Assembly: GCA_013339895.1 (NCBI GenBank)
Contig: JABACO010000016.1
Location: 7,037,463 to 7,101,462 of the forward strand
Direction of reading: 5' to 3'
Length of the DNA: 64,000 nt
Source: Ephydatia muelleri
Lineage: Eukaryota; Porifera; Demospongiae; Spongillida; Spongillidae
Shown here: in pieces, positions 33,833 to 44,665 of the stretch
Numbering within the stretch: the first letter of the stretch is position 1
Layout of the letters: each line of letters opens with the position of its first letter
Notes under the pieces: model-generated
The model's database searches: none
The model's input: the letters and a program-made list of their open reading frames with translations, nothing else
What the model was told of the DNA's origin: nothing
Translations under genes and position numbers: made by a program

Positions 33833-35310
33833 CAGTGCAGGTTTCCCTGATATAGAACAACCAGCTGGGAGTGCCATGTGTTGAAGGCAGACAGCCCCAA
33901 GGTGGCCTTGAACTGATACAGTACACCAATCCAGGTCTGCTTCATTTTCAGAGCGTCTCAGTGTCCTGGTTGCAGAAATGACTGCCACCTTTCCAACTGA
34001 GGTACCAACATATGTGGCTTGTTCATCAGCTACAATCATGCTGATCTGAAGTTGATCTAATGAGATAGAGTGTATAGCAGTGCAAAATGGCCACAGTACC
34101 ATGGTGCACACACAGTATATACTGACCTGATATACATGTACCTCAAATTTTCCAAGTGAATACATGCATGCCATTTTTGTGTGATGTACAGCACATGTAC
34201 ACCATTTCCATTACACACATTTGCAAAGAGCACCGTGTTACACAATACATATACATGTACTTGTATGTATCCTTCCTTCTGTAATTATTTACTGTAATTA
34301 TTTCTGAACACAAAACAGACACATCAACAATAAATTGCAGAAGTCTTTTCATGTACATGCATTGACAATTTTTCCTATTTACATATTTTTCTCTCCATAC
34401 AATAGCCCGAGGTGTCTATTGAACAAAGAGCAGGATATCCAGCAGACAGAGTGACAAGTATTGCAAACATGTGGAGGTGAATTAACTAACTCATTAAAGT
34501 ACAACATTATACTGATATACATGTACTTTGGTAAGAAGCCAATTCATTGAGCTGTATGACAAAATGGAGCAAGCTTTAACTACAGTCCTAAACATTATTT
34601 TTTTAAATGTAAATAGCATCAAAAATGTCATGTGAACAATTAATGTGCATCAGTATAGTGCATAGCAGGTGTGATGTACAATTATGCTACTATATAATAA
34701 TCAGCATTGCTAATTGAAAGACACTTACAAAGTGTATTTATGTGTACATGCAGTTAAGAATTTGTACATAGTAATGACTTTTGGCTTATCTTTATCAATA
34801 ATGATAGCAGTAACCCCATTAGGGTTTATTACTTTTTGATTAAATTATTTAAGTATATTTACGCCAGGTGTGGCTCCCTTAATGTTAGCCCCCGTTCTTG
34901 TCTTAATTGAGACGGTTAGTTATATTACTCAAGTTATCTCATTTGGTCTCCGGCTAGCTGCTAATATATCAGCTGGACATTGCAATTTTATCTGGGTTGC
35001 TTTTAATATGCTATCGAATGGTCTTGTTATTTTAAGTCTTTTCCCCATGTTCATTATGGTATTTATAACGTTATTAGATAACAAAGAATATCCCGTACTT
35101 TTTCTTCCATTCTCACCTGGTGGTATACCAATCAATGAGGCCAGAGGAGTCAGGCAGAATATGAACAACAGCTTTGTGGGTTCAACATCATACAGCAATA
35201 CCATTCAATGTTGTAGCTATGGCAATACCTTTTGACACCACTATCTTGTCAAGAATGCCATCAGAAATAGTAGTGGATCCCTATTGGTAGAGACCAAATG
35301 GATCCATTAT
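33833..35310 (-). pseudogene. partial duplicate of the beta-propeller gene 3' exons
   Basis: On the plus strand nearly identical to 42272-43450: tttccctgatatagaac, ccagctgggagtgccatgtg, aggtaccaacatatgtggct and ttctcacctggtggtatacc are in the same order. Relative to the intact gene the last exon and stop are lost at the left side. Small substitutions are scattered throughout, and a mitochondrial fragment is inserted at 34757-35079. The high identity makes this a recent duplication. Confidence 0.85.
34757..35079 (+). pseudogene. atp6: NUMT: mitochondrial atp6 fragment
   Basis: In one frame it reads VMTFGLSLSIMIAVTPLGF, ITFWLNYLSIFTPGVAPLML, APVLVLIETVSYITQVISFG and LRLAANISAGHCNF, then NMLSNGLVILSLFPMF. 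This is the central-to-C-terminal part of ATP synthase subunit a, including the conserved essential Arg of the GLRLAAN helix. The W in TFWLNY is encoded by TGA, so the source used a mitochondrial code with TGA as Trp. The insert is absent from the paralogous locus at 43193-43225, so it entered after that duplication. About 325 bp, promoterless and dead in the nucleus. Confidence 0.93.
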
Positions 35311-35412
35311 ACCCACGGTTATTGCATCTCCTCCTTGTTGACCTCTTCAGTGCACCTGTGTGTGACAACAGCTATCACATTCCTCTTACATGAGACACAC
35401 AGCACCATTACA

Positions 35413-35643
35413 TTATTCAGCAGTTGATGAACCATTCTGGATGCTGGATTTAGCAGTGTGCACTCCGGTGAAGAAGTAGGGGCAACATCCTCTCAGGTGG
35501 ATCCATTCAATGAAACAGAGGGCACACACAAGTCTGTCGCATGGGGCTACCTCAGCAACACTGAGACAAATAGGACAATTCAGCTCACCAATGGCAGATA
35601 GTAGCAGCCAATTTTGGATTTTAACTCTTTGGACACCATGCAT
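35413..35643 (-). pseudogene. RING-finger-like fragment
   Basis: A 76-codon frame with NCPICLSVAEVAPCDRLVCA followed by LCFIEWI, then CCPYF. This resembles the first part of a RING finger (C-x2-C ... C ... C-x2-C), but the second half is incomplete. No flanking exon was recognised; could be a fragment or one exon of an undetected gene. Confidence 0.4.
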
Positions 35644-36524
35644 GCAAGTTCATGTATGCATGCATATGTAACTAAAAAATGTGTTGATCTCAAACGCTTC
35701 ATGATGCTTGCTGCACTTGTAACCATATAAGGACATGTGACATGCTTGGTAACTGCAACTGTAATTCCTTCTCAAGAACCCATTGTTCAGATGACTTCAC
35801 TAATGGTACTCCCAGAACAGAATGCGTAACCCAAATCAGTGTAGTACATTATGTTTAAAATGCCAGTTCACTCCTCCGTGCCTTTTGCCAGTTCATAATC
35901 TGTATGGGTTGTTACAACCATATACAGAATAATGGACATACAAGATGTGCATACACCCCCACATGGGTTGAAACTTTTTATATTACTATAGTGTAAGGGT
36001 CTGGGGACCCTTACGTATGACATAATTACGTAACGCTTACATTGTACTGACATAATTACGTAACGCGAAGAAGCTGCTCTTGGCGGGACGCTACAGCAGA
36101 AGGGAAAGAGCGATCCTTTTCCTCGGACCTCTTCGTAAAATGAGGGCCAAGAATACTATTGGACAATTTAGAAAGTGCATGCATGTTAAAGGACTATTTA
36201 AGCATGCAGTATGTGTATGTGAATGGGATGCGCCTACCTATATCAAGGTTATATACCCTACGGCCAGGGATATAGCGCAAGCCACGTATCGTCGCGCTCT
36301 ATCAAAGAAAGGAGAACCTTCACATATAGCATCTACTGGTTACATGCATGTCAGTATATTGCACTGACTTGCATGTATGTACATGTATACTATGGTATTC
36401 AAAGTGATTTTAATGATCAACACAACAGATAGTTATGGTCGTGTGAGAATGCATGTATATATGCATTTGGCATTCTAAGAGTTAAAAGCTGTGAGATCAT
36501 TAAATTATTTAGAGGATTAGCCCT

Positions 36525-36660
36525 ATTATTGGCGTATAACGTGCTACGTACCTGAGACATAATCATATGAGGGTATAGGACTGACTTAGTTGGTCCCATA
36601 GCCTCACGTCCTCGGGGTGGGGGGGGGGGGGGGGGGGGGGGGGGCTCCAAAGAAATTTTA
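36525..36660 (-). repeat. dispersed repeat, copy 2
   Basis: Inverse-oriented copy of 15655-15785; includes a G-homopolymer (about 36617-36644) at the position of the C/G-rich part of the first copy. Confidence 0.65.
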
Positions 36661-36940
36661 TGAGTTTATATTTAAGCTGATGTAATGTTTGGTTGTGATA
36701 TGGCCATAAGGTGCTCCACAACCTGGTTGGTTGTACCAGTATACAAGTCATAGGGTTTAAGACCACACTTGTAAGGTCTCTTCCTGTTGCATGCTTCATT
36801 GTAGGTACACTTGTTCCAAGACATTGGGAGGTGGATCTGAGGACAATCATTGCTTGTTCAGTGCAATGTGGAAATGCTGACAACAGCCCTGCACACTGAT
36901 AATGCACAAGTATCGTCGCTTTGTTTTGCACTGGCATTGT

Positions 36941-36975
<35 letters not shown>

Positions 36976-36982
36976 CACACAC
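36941..36982. repeat. (CA)n microsatellite
   Basis: About 40 bp of CA dinucleotides with one CG interruption. Confidence 0.9.
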
Positions 36983-37269
36983 ACCCTACACAGGTCTTCC
37001 AATTTACACTTATGTATTGACTCCATACATCGTGCTCTAGTTCAATGTCAAGAACTGTAAACGGCACGAATCTGGTCGCTCGTGTGTACAAACGTACCTT
37101 CGGGATGACATTAAACATTAAAAACTGTTCTTCAACAAACTGCACAGCTGATGCCGTGGCGCATATGATTATTGGTACTGATACACCGTTAATAATTCAC
37201 ACGACCGTGCTTCTTCTTCTTTTTGACCCCTCATGACCAGTTAGCGGCAGTGTCAGCCAAATTAGCAGT

Positions 37270-37570
37270 TACGTAAATCTGGAAAAAATTATTGTTACTA
37301 AAAATAAAAATCGAGGAATATTGGGTTTGGGGGTGGGAGCCCCTCCCCCAGGGAAGGGAACCTCACTGGGCTGGGGTTCTGGCACGCTCAAGGAGGTGCC
37401 TTCACGCCACACCCCCAAACATGAGCTGCACTGTGGACCCCACCGGACACGCCCACAACGAGGAAGGTTAACTTATGTTGGCATGAGCCTCGTGGCATGA
37501 GGTGCTAAATGTCCTGAGGACTGTACTATGTTGTCAGGCCGTAAAAAAGAAAAATAATAATGATCATGAC
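37270..37570. other. GC-rich block with A-rich tail, possible SINE-like element
   Basis: ggtgggagcccctccccc and ccttcacgccacaccccc are followed by tgaggtgctaaatgtcctg and an A-rich tail with an AATAATAATGAT end. The layout resembles a SINE 3' region. No Pol III boxes were identified with confidence. Confidence 0.35.
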
Positions 37571-37795
37571 ACTTTGCATCTTTTGGCAGGTAATTAACAG
37601 TAGCTGTAGCAAGTAGTGTCCAAATATTATACGGTACAATTACATTTTCGGCCGGTACTCATTCACGGTAGCGAGAAGTCGTTGTCCCTTGTCAGGCATT
37701 AGAATGGTTTGTTCTTTGCAAGCTATTAAACTTCGAGTGAATACACTCCGCTCCTTTCACCCCGAGAGGGCCAAACACTGCCCCAGTCAGCATGG

Positions 37796-40156
37796 CACAG
37801 TGGTTTAGAAGTCTAGTCCACAAGGACATTTTCAATTCAAGCACACAAAAGTATTACCACCCACAGCAATAGTAAATTAATGTATTGTGATGAATATCTT
37901 CTTGGATGTGTATTTTAATACATATCAAGCCTACACAATCAAGATTTTAAGTACTGGTTAAAACTGCATAACCAGTGATACCTTGCAATATTTAATTAGT
38001 TGCCTACTGGCTACTGAGAAGTTGTGAAACTAAATTAAAACTATTAATAAAATTTAATTTACTATAATCAAGGCAATGTAATCAAGTTTATGAAGTGTAC
38101 AATACAATAGTTTGGTAGCTAATTTAAAGGTACACAGTTTAAATGCTATCACCAGATGTCATGGCAGATGAAGTTGATTGAGTTGTAGAGGTGTCTTTCA
38201 TCATGTTCCATTTGTAGCGCATGAACTGTTCCTTCCCCGGTGGTAAAAATACTATCAACCAAGTGATCTTCAAATGACAGGCACCCCACACTTTTTGGGG
38301 CAGGAACGAACATTGTGTGGTCCATTGCAAAACGAACATTTTACCACACATCGATAACTTCTCACTATGGGATCTGACTTGATCCACAGTCTAGTTAATA
38401 CATCTGTCAAAATTTGCCTGCTGGGTGATTTTTTGAGCCAATCATTCACGATATGCACGAAGATTGTTGTTATTATGTTCCAATGGTTCTTTGGATAGTG
38501 TCCCTAAGCCTCTTGATTCATTAGCATCAATCAATGCTGCTGAATGTGCAATGATTTCATGCATGGTAGGGGTAAATCTGAAAGTAGGCCAGTGTTGTAC
38601 TAGTTTGATTGCCGTTTCCTTACACAATTGGTCAAGTTGATGAGTGTTCACGGTTTGTTTTGATGAAACAGCTCTCAATATCACAGAGAGGTTAGTGATA
38701 GACTTTCCTATCACACTCCCCATCTGATCTCACTTTTACGGTATACACTCAATCAAAACCTGACGGTTCTTTGCCTCAAAGAAACATTTTCTCGCAATGT
38801 TTCCCGTGATAGTGTTCCTCCTGCTCCTACACTGTCAGGCCTGTCAATAATCATTCCTTTTTATTTCTCTCACTCTTTTCATTGCTTGATTAACTCAATA
38901 GTCCAAACCCCTAAGGAGTGCGTGAAGAATAGGGAAGGTATGGACATTAAAAGATGTTATAGGAGTTTGAGTTAAACCCATTCGCTCCTCATAGTCTCCT
39001 CTTGATTTTGAAACCTCCCCATCAACTACCAAACTTTCATAGAGTGCCTTCAAAGTAACAATCCACATTTTCCATTTCAAATCCATCCTTAATTTGGTCC
39101 ACAGAAACAGCATCTTCTTTTGTAAATGAACACAAAATACAAAATGCTCCACCTCTCCCAACCAAAAGCTTTTGCATTTTACCATCATTCATTGAGCAAA
39201 GAAATTGTATTTTTAATTTATACACTCTTCCATTATCTTCAATTGTCACACCACTTTTATGTAGCAGTTCTATTTCACCATCGACAGGGGAACAATTTTT
39301 GATTAGCAAATCATTGTCCTCCTTTCCCAATGTGATCAATATCAGTCGAGCAGCATCAGGGCTATTGGGAGCGCCTTTAGTCCATATTACATTGCTCTGA
39401 CTGGTACTTGTGCTAGGCTGGTCTAGATCTAGATCTGTTGAAACTTCTAACGGCACCCACATTCAGAGAATCATATTATGGGTCTCAACATTCCCTTTTT
39501 GATCATAGATGGCATGCCTCCCTGAACCATCAAGACTTTCCTTGGCAGACATCCTATATGTTCCAGGTTGCAATTTCAGCATCCCTATAAGTCTCTGAAA
39601 GTGAATCTAAACAGATTCAAAGAGGTTTACAGAGACCCCTGTCCCTCCAATTGGAGAACTCACACTGGGCATAATCATGTTCTTGTGCTGCATAGTTTTA
39701 TAATGAGCTGGTAGACCCACCTTTTGCATCAGATCAAATACATGGTAAATACGATTGGTCGTTTATCCTTACTTCGCTGGGTCCTAGGATCGTGTAGAAA
39801 AGTACTTGAAGTTGGTACATCGAAAAATTTTCATTTTTAAATGTATAAAATGGAACATATTGCCGCACATTTGAAGCAAGTACTTATGAGTTTATTATTA
39901 TTCGAAATAACAAAACAAAAGCTATTTACTCACATACTAAACTACAAGTTCTATATTTTGGAAAGCAGATAAAATTCAAGCAGAAGAAATGAAAAAATGC
40001 TCATCAAGTTCACTTTCTATGTGCACAACTTTTTCAAACTTTTTCAATTTCTTATTTTACTATTAAAATGTAATACTGTAATCAGTTACAATAATGTTTA
40101 TGCAAAAAAATAATGTATGATTCCCATACCCAATGTTCTGCTCTTAAACCACTGTG
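37796..40156. mobile_element. candidate RAG1-like transposon remnant, limits provisional
   Basis: Inward-facing CACAGTGGTTTA occurs at both ends (37796 on plus; ending 40156 on minus), enclosing the RAG1-like pseudogene. The flanking pentamers are catgg (37791-37795) and cctgg (40157-40161), four of five identical. RAG-family elements make 5-bp duplications and start with CAC. However, the A-box of tRNA-derived SINEs (TGGCNNAGTGG) would also give this sequence, so the ends are uncertain. The interval is too small for a RAG2-like gene, and none is seen. Confidence 0.45.
38255..39790 (-). pseudogene. RAG1-like (RAG1L/Transib superfamily) transposase fossil
   Basis: Read on the minus strand across frameshifts, the order matches the RAG1 catalytic core. 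KESLDGSGRHAIYDQKGN contains the first catalytic Asp (GAT at 39529-39531). APNSPDAARLILITLGKED comes next, then SMNDGKMQKLLVGRGGAFCI and LC with the second Asp (39184-39186). After that: SRGDYEERMGLTQTPI, FPILHALLRGLDY, DRPDSVGAGG and TGNIARKCFFEAKNRQVLIE. TPTMHEIIAHSAALIDANES and LGTLSKEPLEHNNNNLRAYRE carry the candidate catalytic Glu. The last part, LTDVLTRLWIKSDPIVRSY, ends in CSFCNGPHNVRSC, a C-x2-C-x3-H-x4-C tail. That tail resembles the C-terminal zinc tail of ProtoRAG RAG1L (family knowledge). Three or more frameshifts and several stops make it dead. No RING or N-terminal domain is found. Confidence 0.87.
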
Positions 40157-40159
40157 CCT

Positions 40160-42105
40160 GGACCATAGGACAGTATGATCCTATGCTAGCCACAGCAAGT
40201 GCATTTGGAGGAGTCAGGAAACGGAAGTGGGCCATAAATTGTGTTGTAGCATGTATGTTCTGTTGATATAATAAAGTTATTTATATTTTATTCTCTCATC
40301 GATACACATGTTGTGAATGCCGTACTAAATTTCAATGATGTCTTAGGTACAAAGTCAATGATACAGCTGCATACTTCTCTATAGCTATTTCTGTCACCCT
40401 TTGTGGTGAAGTACTGAACTTGTGTGTGTGATAATCGCTTTTACATCCCGTTTTGTAGGCTATGCAGTGGACCATTATGTCCTTCAGTTAAGGTGCTGGC
40501 ATAAGTTTTGTTAGCTCTAGCTGTGTGTAACAGCATGGACACTTCACCTCTATACACTTGAACTCCATGAACCATGTCAGTGCATATAAATGCCCTGCAT
40601 GGGAGCGTTAGATGTTAGCAGAGGATCACCAAGCACTGCAGCTGGTCAAGATGGCTGGGTTATTTATTGTTAGCAGTTGTACATGTGGAACCAGATGAGG
40701 ATCTGCTTTTTTTTTCGCTTTTCTATAGTGTAACAGCACTATATACTTTCAGGTATGTATACATGTACATATCATGTACCATCCACTAGAAGATAATGGT
40801 GGAGTTGGAGTATGTGATAACCTGATCTTGAGCTTGTAGATATCTGTTTATTACTTGATTTGCATGAATAGCAAAATGATGAATGGTGCTGTGTGGCATG
40901 CAAACTCAGAGAATGATCTTTTCTTTTTCCATGTAGCTACCATACGGTTCCCACATATTCTGCAGTGTTTTTGAGCCATCTCTTCTGGTCATCCATTGAG
41001 CCTATGTGGTCGGATTCGAACAAACTGCACAGATTATTCATAAGATACAGAATCATACTGTGTTCAGTGTAACATATGGCCAGCTCTGAAAGGCGTTTTT
41101 TGAATACTGACATGCCTCTTTTCTATGACGGTGCATACTGACCTTAATGGGAATTTGTTGGGTGTCTGTGTCGTCATCGACATAAAGTAATCCCTGGTCT
41201 AAAAAGCTGCTGCGCGTTTATAGGAAATGTGATAGATCGCTTGCGTATGTGGAATTTTAGTAACTACATACATAGGTAAGTAATTTTCTCGTATGTTGAA
41301 CTTAAAATGAGCATGGTATGGATTGCAAGGACGCATATCCTCCGCTGCATGCAGAAACAGGCAGTGTAGGGAAAAGTTGACTTTGGCTGATCCGCACTTT
41401 AATTTTTAGAAAGTTCATCATTTTAAGCTATTTAATTTTGGATTCCTCTCTCTTCACAGGTAATATATCAGATGTTGCCATCCTGTACACATATAACCTT
41501 TAAAAATATATATATATTCAATTTTAAGGCATATGTCCACACGACAGGATTTCACTTGAAGACATTTTGCTGTTTACTACTACGTTTGTACTTCATCATT
41601 CACTTATCTTAGGTAGACTATCTAATATCTATACCCCTTGTTTTGGTAGACTGTGGGTAGATCAAGCAACAGAGAGCATATTAACAACTGGTCATACAAA
41701 TTTTGCATGAATAGCATTAGGCTGGGGGGAGGGGGGGTGGGGAACACATGTCTGAGCCCAAGGGTGGAGAAGAAGGAGGGGCATCTCTACTACAGAAACA
41801 GACAGTGTATGACTTTGGCTGCTCCACACTTCTTAGAAAGGTATCATTTGATGCTATACAATTTTGAAATTTCTCTCCCTTAACAGGTAAATTCAGTTCC
41901 TCATGATGTTACAATCCTATGTAATCCTTTTTTTTTTACCATGTATTCATTTTCAGTTTGGGAAGGAGTGAGTATAGAAAATGAATGGCTCGTGGTCCAA
42001 TGGACATGAATTGTGGGAGAGTTTCACAGTGATGAAAGTGAACATGATGGATGCATAATTCACCATAGTGTTACATCAGATTTAATAATAAAAAAAACTG
42101 GGTCT
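40160..42105. other. intergenic stretch; no gene seen
   Basis: Contains a diverged direct duplication: 41360-41490 and 41795-41940 both run gactttggctg, cacactt, ttagaaag, then a pyrimidine-rich aacaggtaa. No coding exon was recognised on either strand. Confidence 0.5.
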
Positions 42106-42110
42106 TTCTT

Positions 42111-44633
42111 TCACTGTGACTGGACACTCCACACCATCACACAGTACCCTTCATCACACGATTGCAAAGTACACTGATCCACCTCAGCAGTACAATGTCC
42201 CATCCCTGCAGATACTATCAGGGTAGCACCATGTGCTGTGTTACTGGACACTGCATGATGATGACCCTGCCCCAGTGCAGGCTTCCCTGATATAGAACAA
42301 CCAGCTGGGAGTGCCATGTGTTGAAGGCAGACAGCCCCAAGGTGGCCTTGAACTGATACAGTACACCAATCCAGGTCGGCTTCATTTTCAGAGTGTCCCA
42401 GTGCCCTGGTTGCAGGAATGACTGCCACCTTTCCAACTGAGGTACCAACATATGTGGCTTGTTCATCAGCTACAATCGTGCTGATCTGAAGTTGATCTAA
42501 TGAGATAGAGTGTATAGCAGTGCAAAATGGCCACAGTACCATGGTGCACACACAGTATATACCTGATATACTGTACATGTACCTCACATTTTCCAAGTGA
42601 ATACATGCATGCCATTTTTGTGTAGTGTACAGCACATGTACACCATTTCCATTACACACATTTGCAAAGAGCATGTCATGTACACCGTGTTACACAATAC
42701 ATTTACATGTACTTGTATGTATCCTTCCTTCTGTAATTATTTACTGTAATTATTTCTGAACACAAAACAGACACATCAATAATAAACTGCAGAAGCCTTT
42801 TCATGAACATGTATTGACAGATTTTCCTATTTACATATTTTTCTCTCCATACAATAGTCCAAGGTGTCTATTGATGCACTTAAAAACAAAGAGCAAGTAC
42901 TGCACACATGTGGATGTTAACTAACTCATTAAAACACAACATTATACTGATATACATGTACTTCGGTAAGGAGCCAATGCATTGAGCTGTACGAGAAAAT
43001 GAAACATACTTTAACTGTGTAGTCCTAAACAAAAGTTCAATTTAAAAAATCTAACTGAAACCCTAAATCTACAAGCAAAAAAAAATTCATCCTGTGAGCA
43101 CTGCATATGTACACACATATACATGCATCGCAGATGTGCTGTACATGAGTACACCTGTTCTTGCAAAGTGCATTTATGCGTACAATGCAGTTAAGAATGT
43201 GTATTAAATAGAAACAAGAATATTCAGTATTTCTTCTTCCATTCTCACCTGGTGGTATACCAATCAATGAGGCCAGAGGGGTCAGGCAGAGTGTGGACAA
43301 CAGCTTTGTGGATTCAACATCATACAGCAATAGTGTTGAGCCATTCAATGTTGTGGCTATGGCAATACCTCCTGACACCACTATCTTGTCAAGAATGCCA
43401 TCAGAAAGGGTAGTGGATCCCTATTGGAAGAGTCCAACCAAATGGATCAATGCAGACAGGGTTATCACTCATATGAAATCTACGTGCATTAATACCAATA
43501 TTAACCGATATATGTGTGTGGAGTGTGTGACATGTGCTTGCATGTGTGTATATGTGTGCATGTGTGCTGTGTGTGATATGTGTGTGAGTGTACCTTGACC
43601 TCCAAGGTACTGACATCGACAAAATAAATGGAAGCTCCACATCCAATCCATGCCAGGTACCCAGCCTCAGCCATACACCTCACATCATCACTGCAGTCTG
43701 TGTTGGTGCTGGTGGAAGAGGTGCTGGTGGAGAGAGAGGTGGAAGGGGGAAGGTGGATCTCCTTGTGTCTATCCAGTATCCAAGTCCCTAGTGTGAGTGG
43801 GAATTATGAAAGACCTCACTAATTCAAAGTTACGCTTTTCTTTCTTCTGCTAACCTGTTAATTTGCAGAAGACAGTGACCAACCCTCCTGTGTGTCCCAC
43901 AAGCACCTTTCCTTGAACGTATCTGCACAGATACATATTGTAATGGCACTGAACTGTAGAGGTGGGTCTCACCACTCACAGAAAGCAGAGGGCTTTCCGA
44001 CATAACTGGATGCTGTTGATGAGAACATGGCTTGGGTTGCTGGTTGGGTAGAAGCATAACCTGTAGGGGGCATGGTGCATGTGTATGGGGCATGTGTGCA
44101 TGTGTGGGGGCATGTGTGCATGTGTGTGGGGCATGTGTGCATGTGTACGGGGGAGAGTGCATGAGGTATGGTGCCTCATACTAAGTCAATTGTATATCTG
44201 TTAGTCCATGCAACTAGAGGAACACACATTTCAGCTTTGTAGCACAAATACTTCAATATGGTCAGTTGTGTATGACGGTTTGCATGTCAGCTAAATGTTC
44301 AGGCCTTACCTTCCGTCTGTTGTAATCAGCCACATCGTAGAATCTGTTGGCTTTCTTCTTATCCCTGTCTTCTTTTTTATGCACACCCTCCTGCTAGCTT
44401 TATTGCTTGTGGGTGGGGTCCCAGCTGATGCAATTTTCATAGCACTTTCGTTTTCGGTATCTGTAGTGTAAAATGTGTGTTTGCCATGGATTGTGGGTAA
44501 TACAATAACCCTCATGAATGTGTTTAAGTTATTGTGATGTAATGTGCAAATCCCTATTACAATACATGTGTGTGTGTGGTGTGTGTGTGTGTGTGATGTG
44601 TGTGTGTGTGGTGTGTGTGTGTGCGTGTGTGCA

Positions 44634-44665
<32 letters not shown>

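Noticed and set aside
36080..36367. 95-codon plus-strand frame at 36.1 kb
   Set aside because: Contains no motif I recognise and no flanking splice evidence; insufficient support for a gene call.
37796..38140. A RAG2-like (kelch) gene beside the RAG1-like fossil
   Set aside because: Only about 340-450 bp lie between the fossil's 3' end and the candidate element end, and no kelch motif was seen in any frame.
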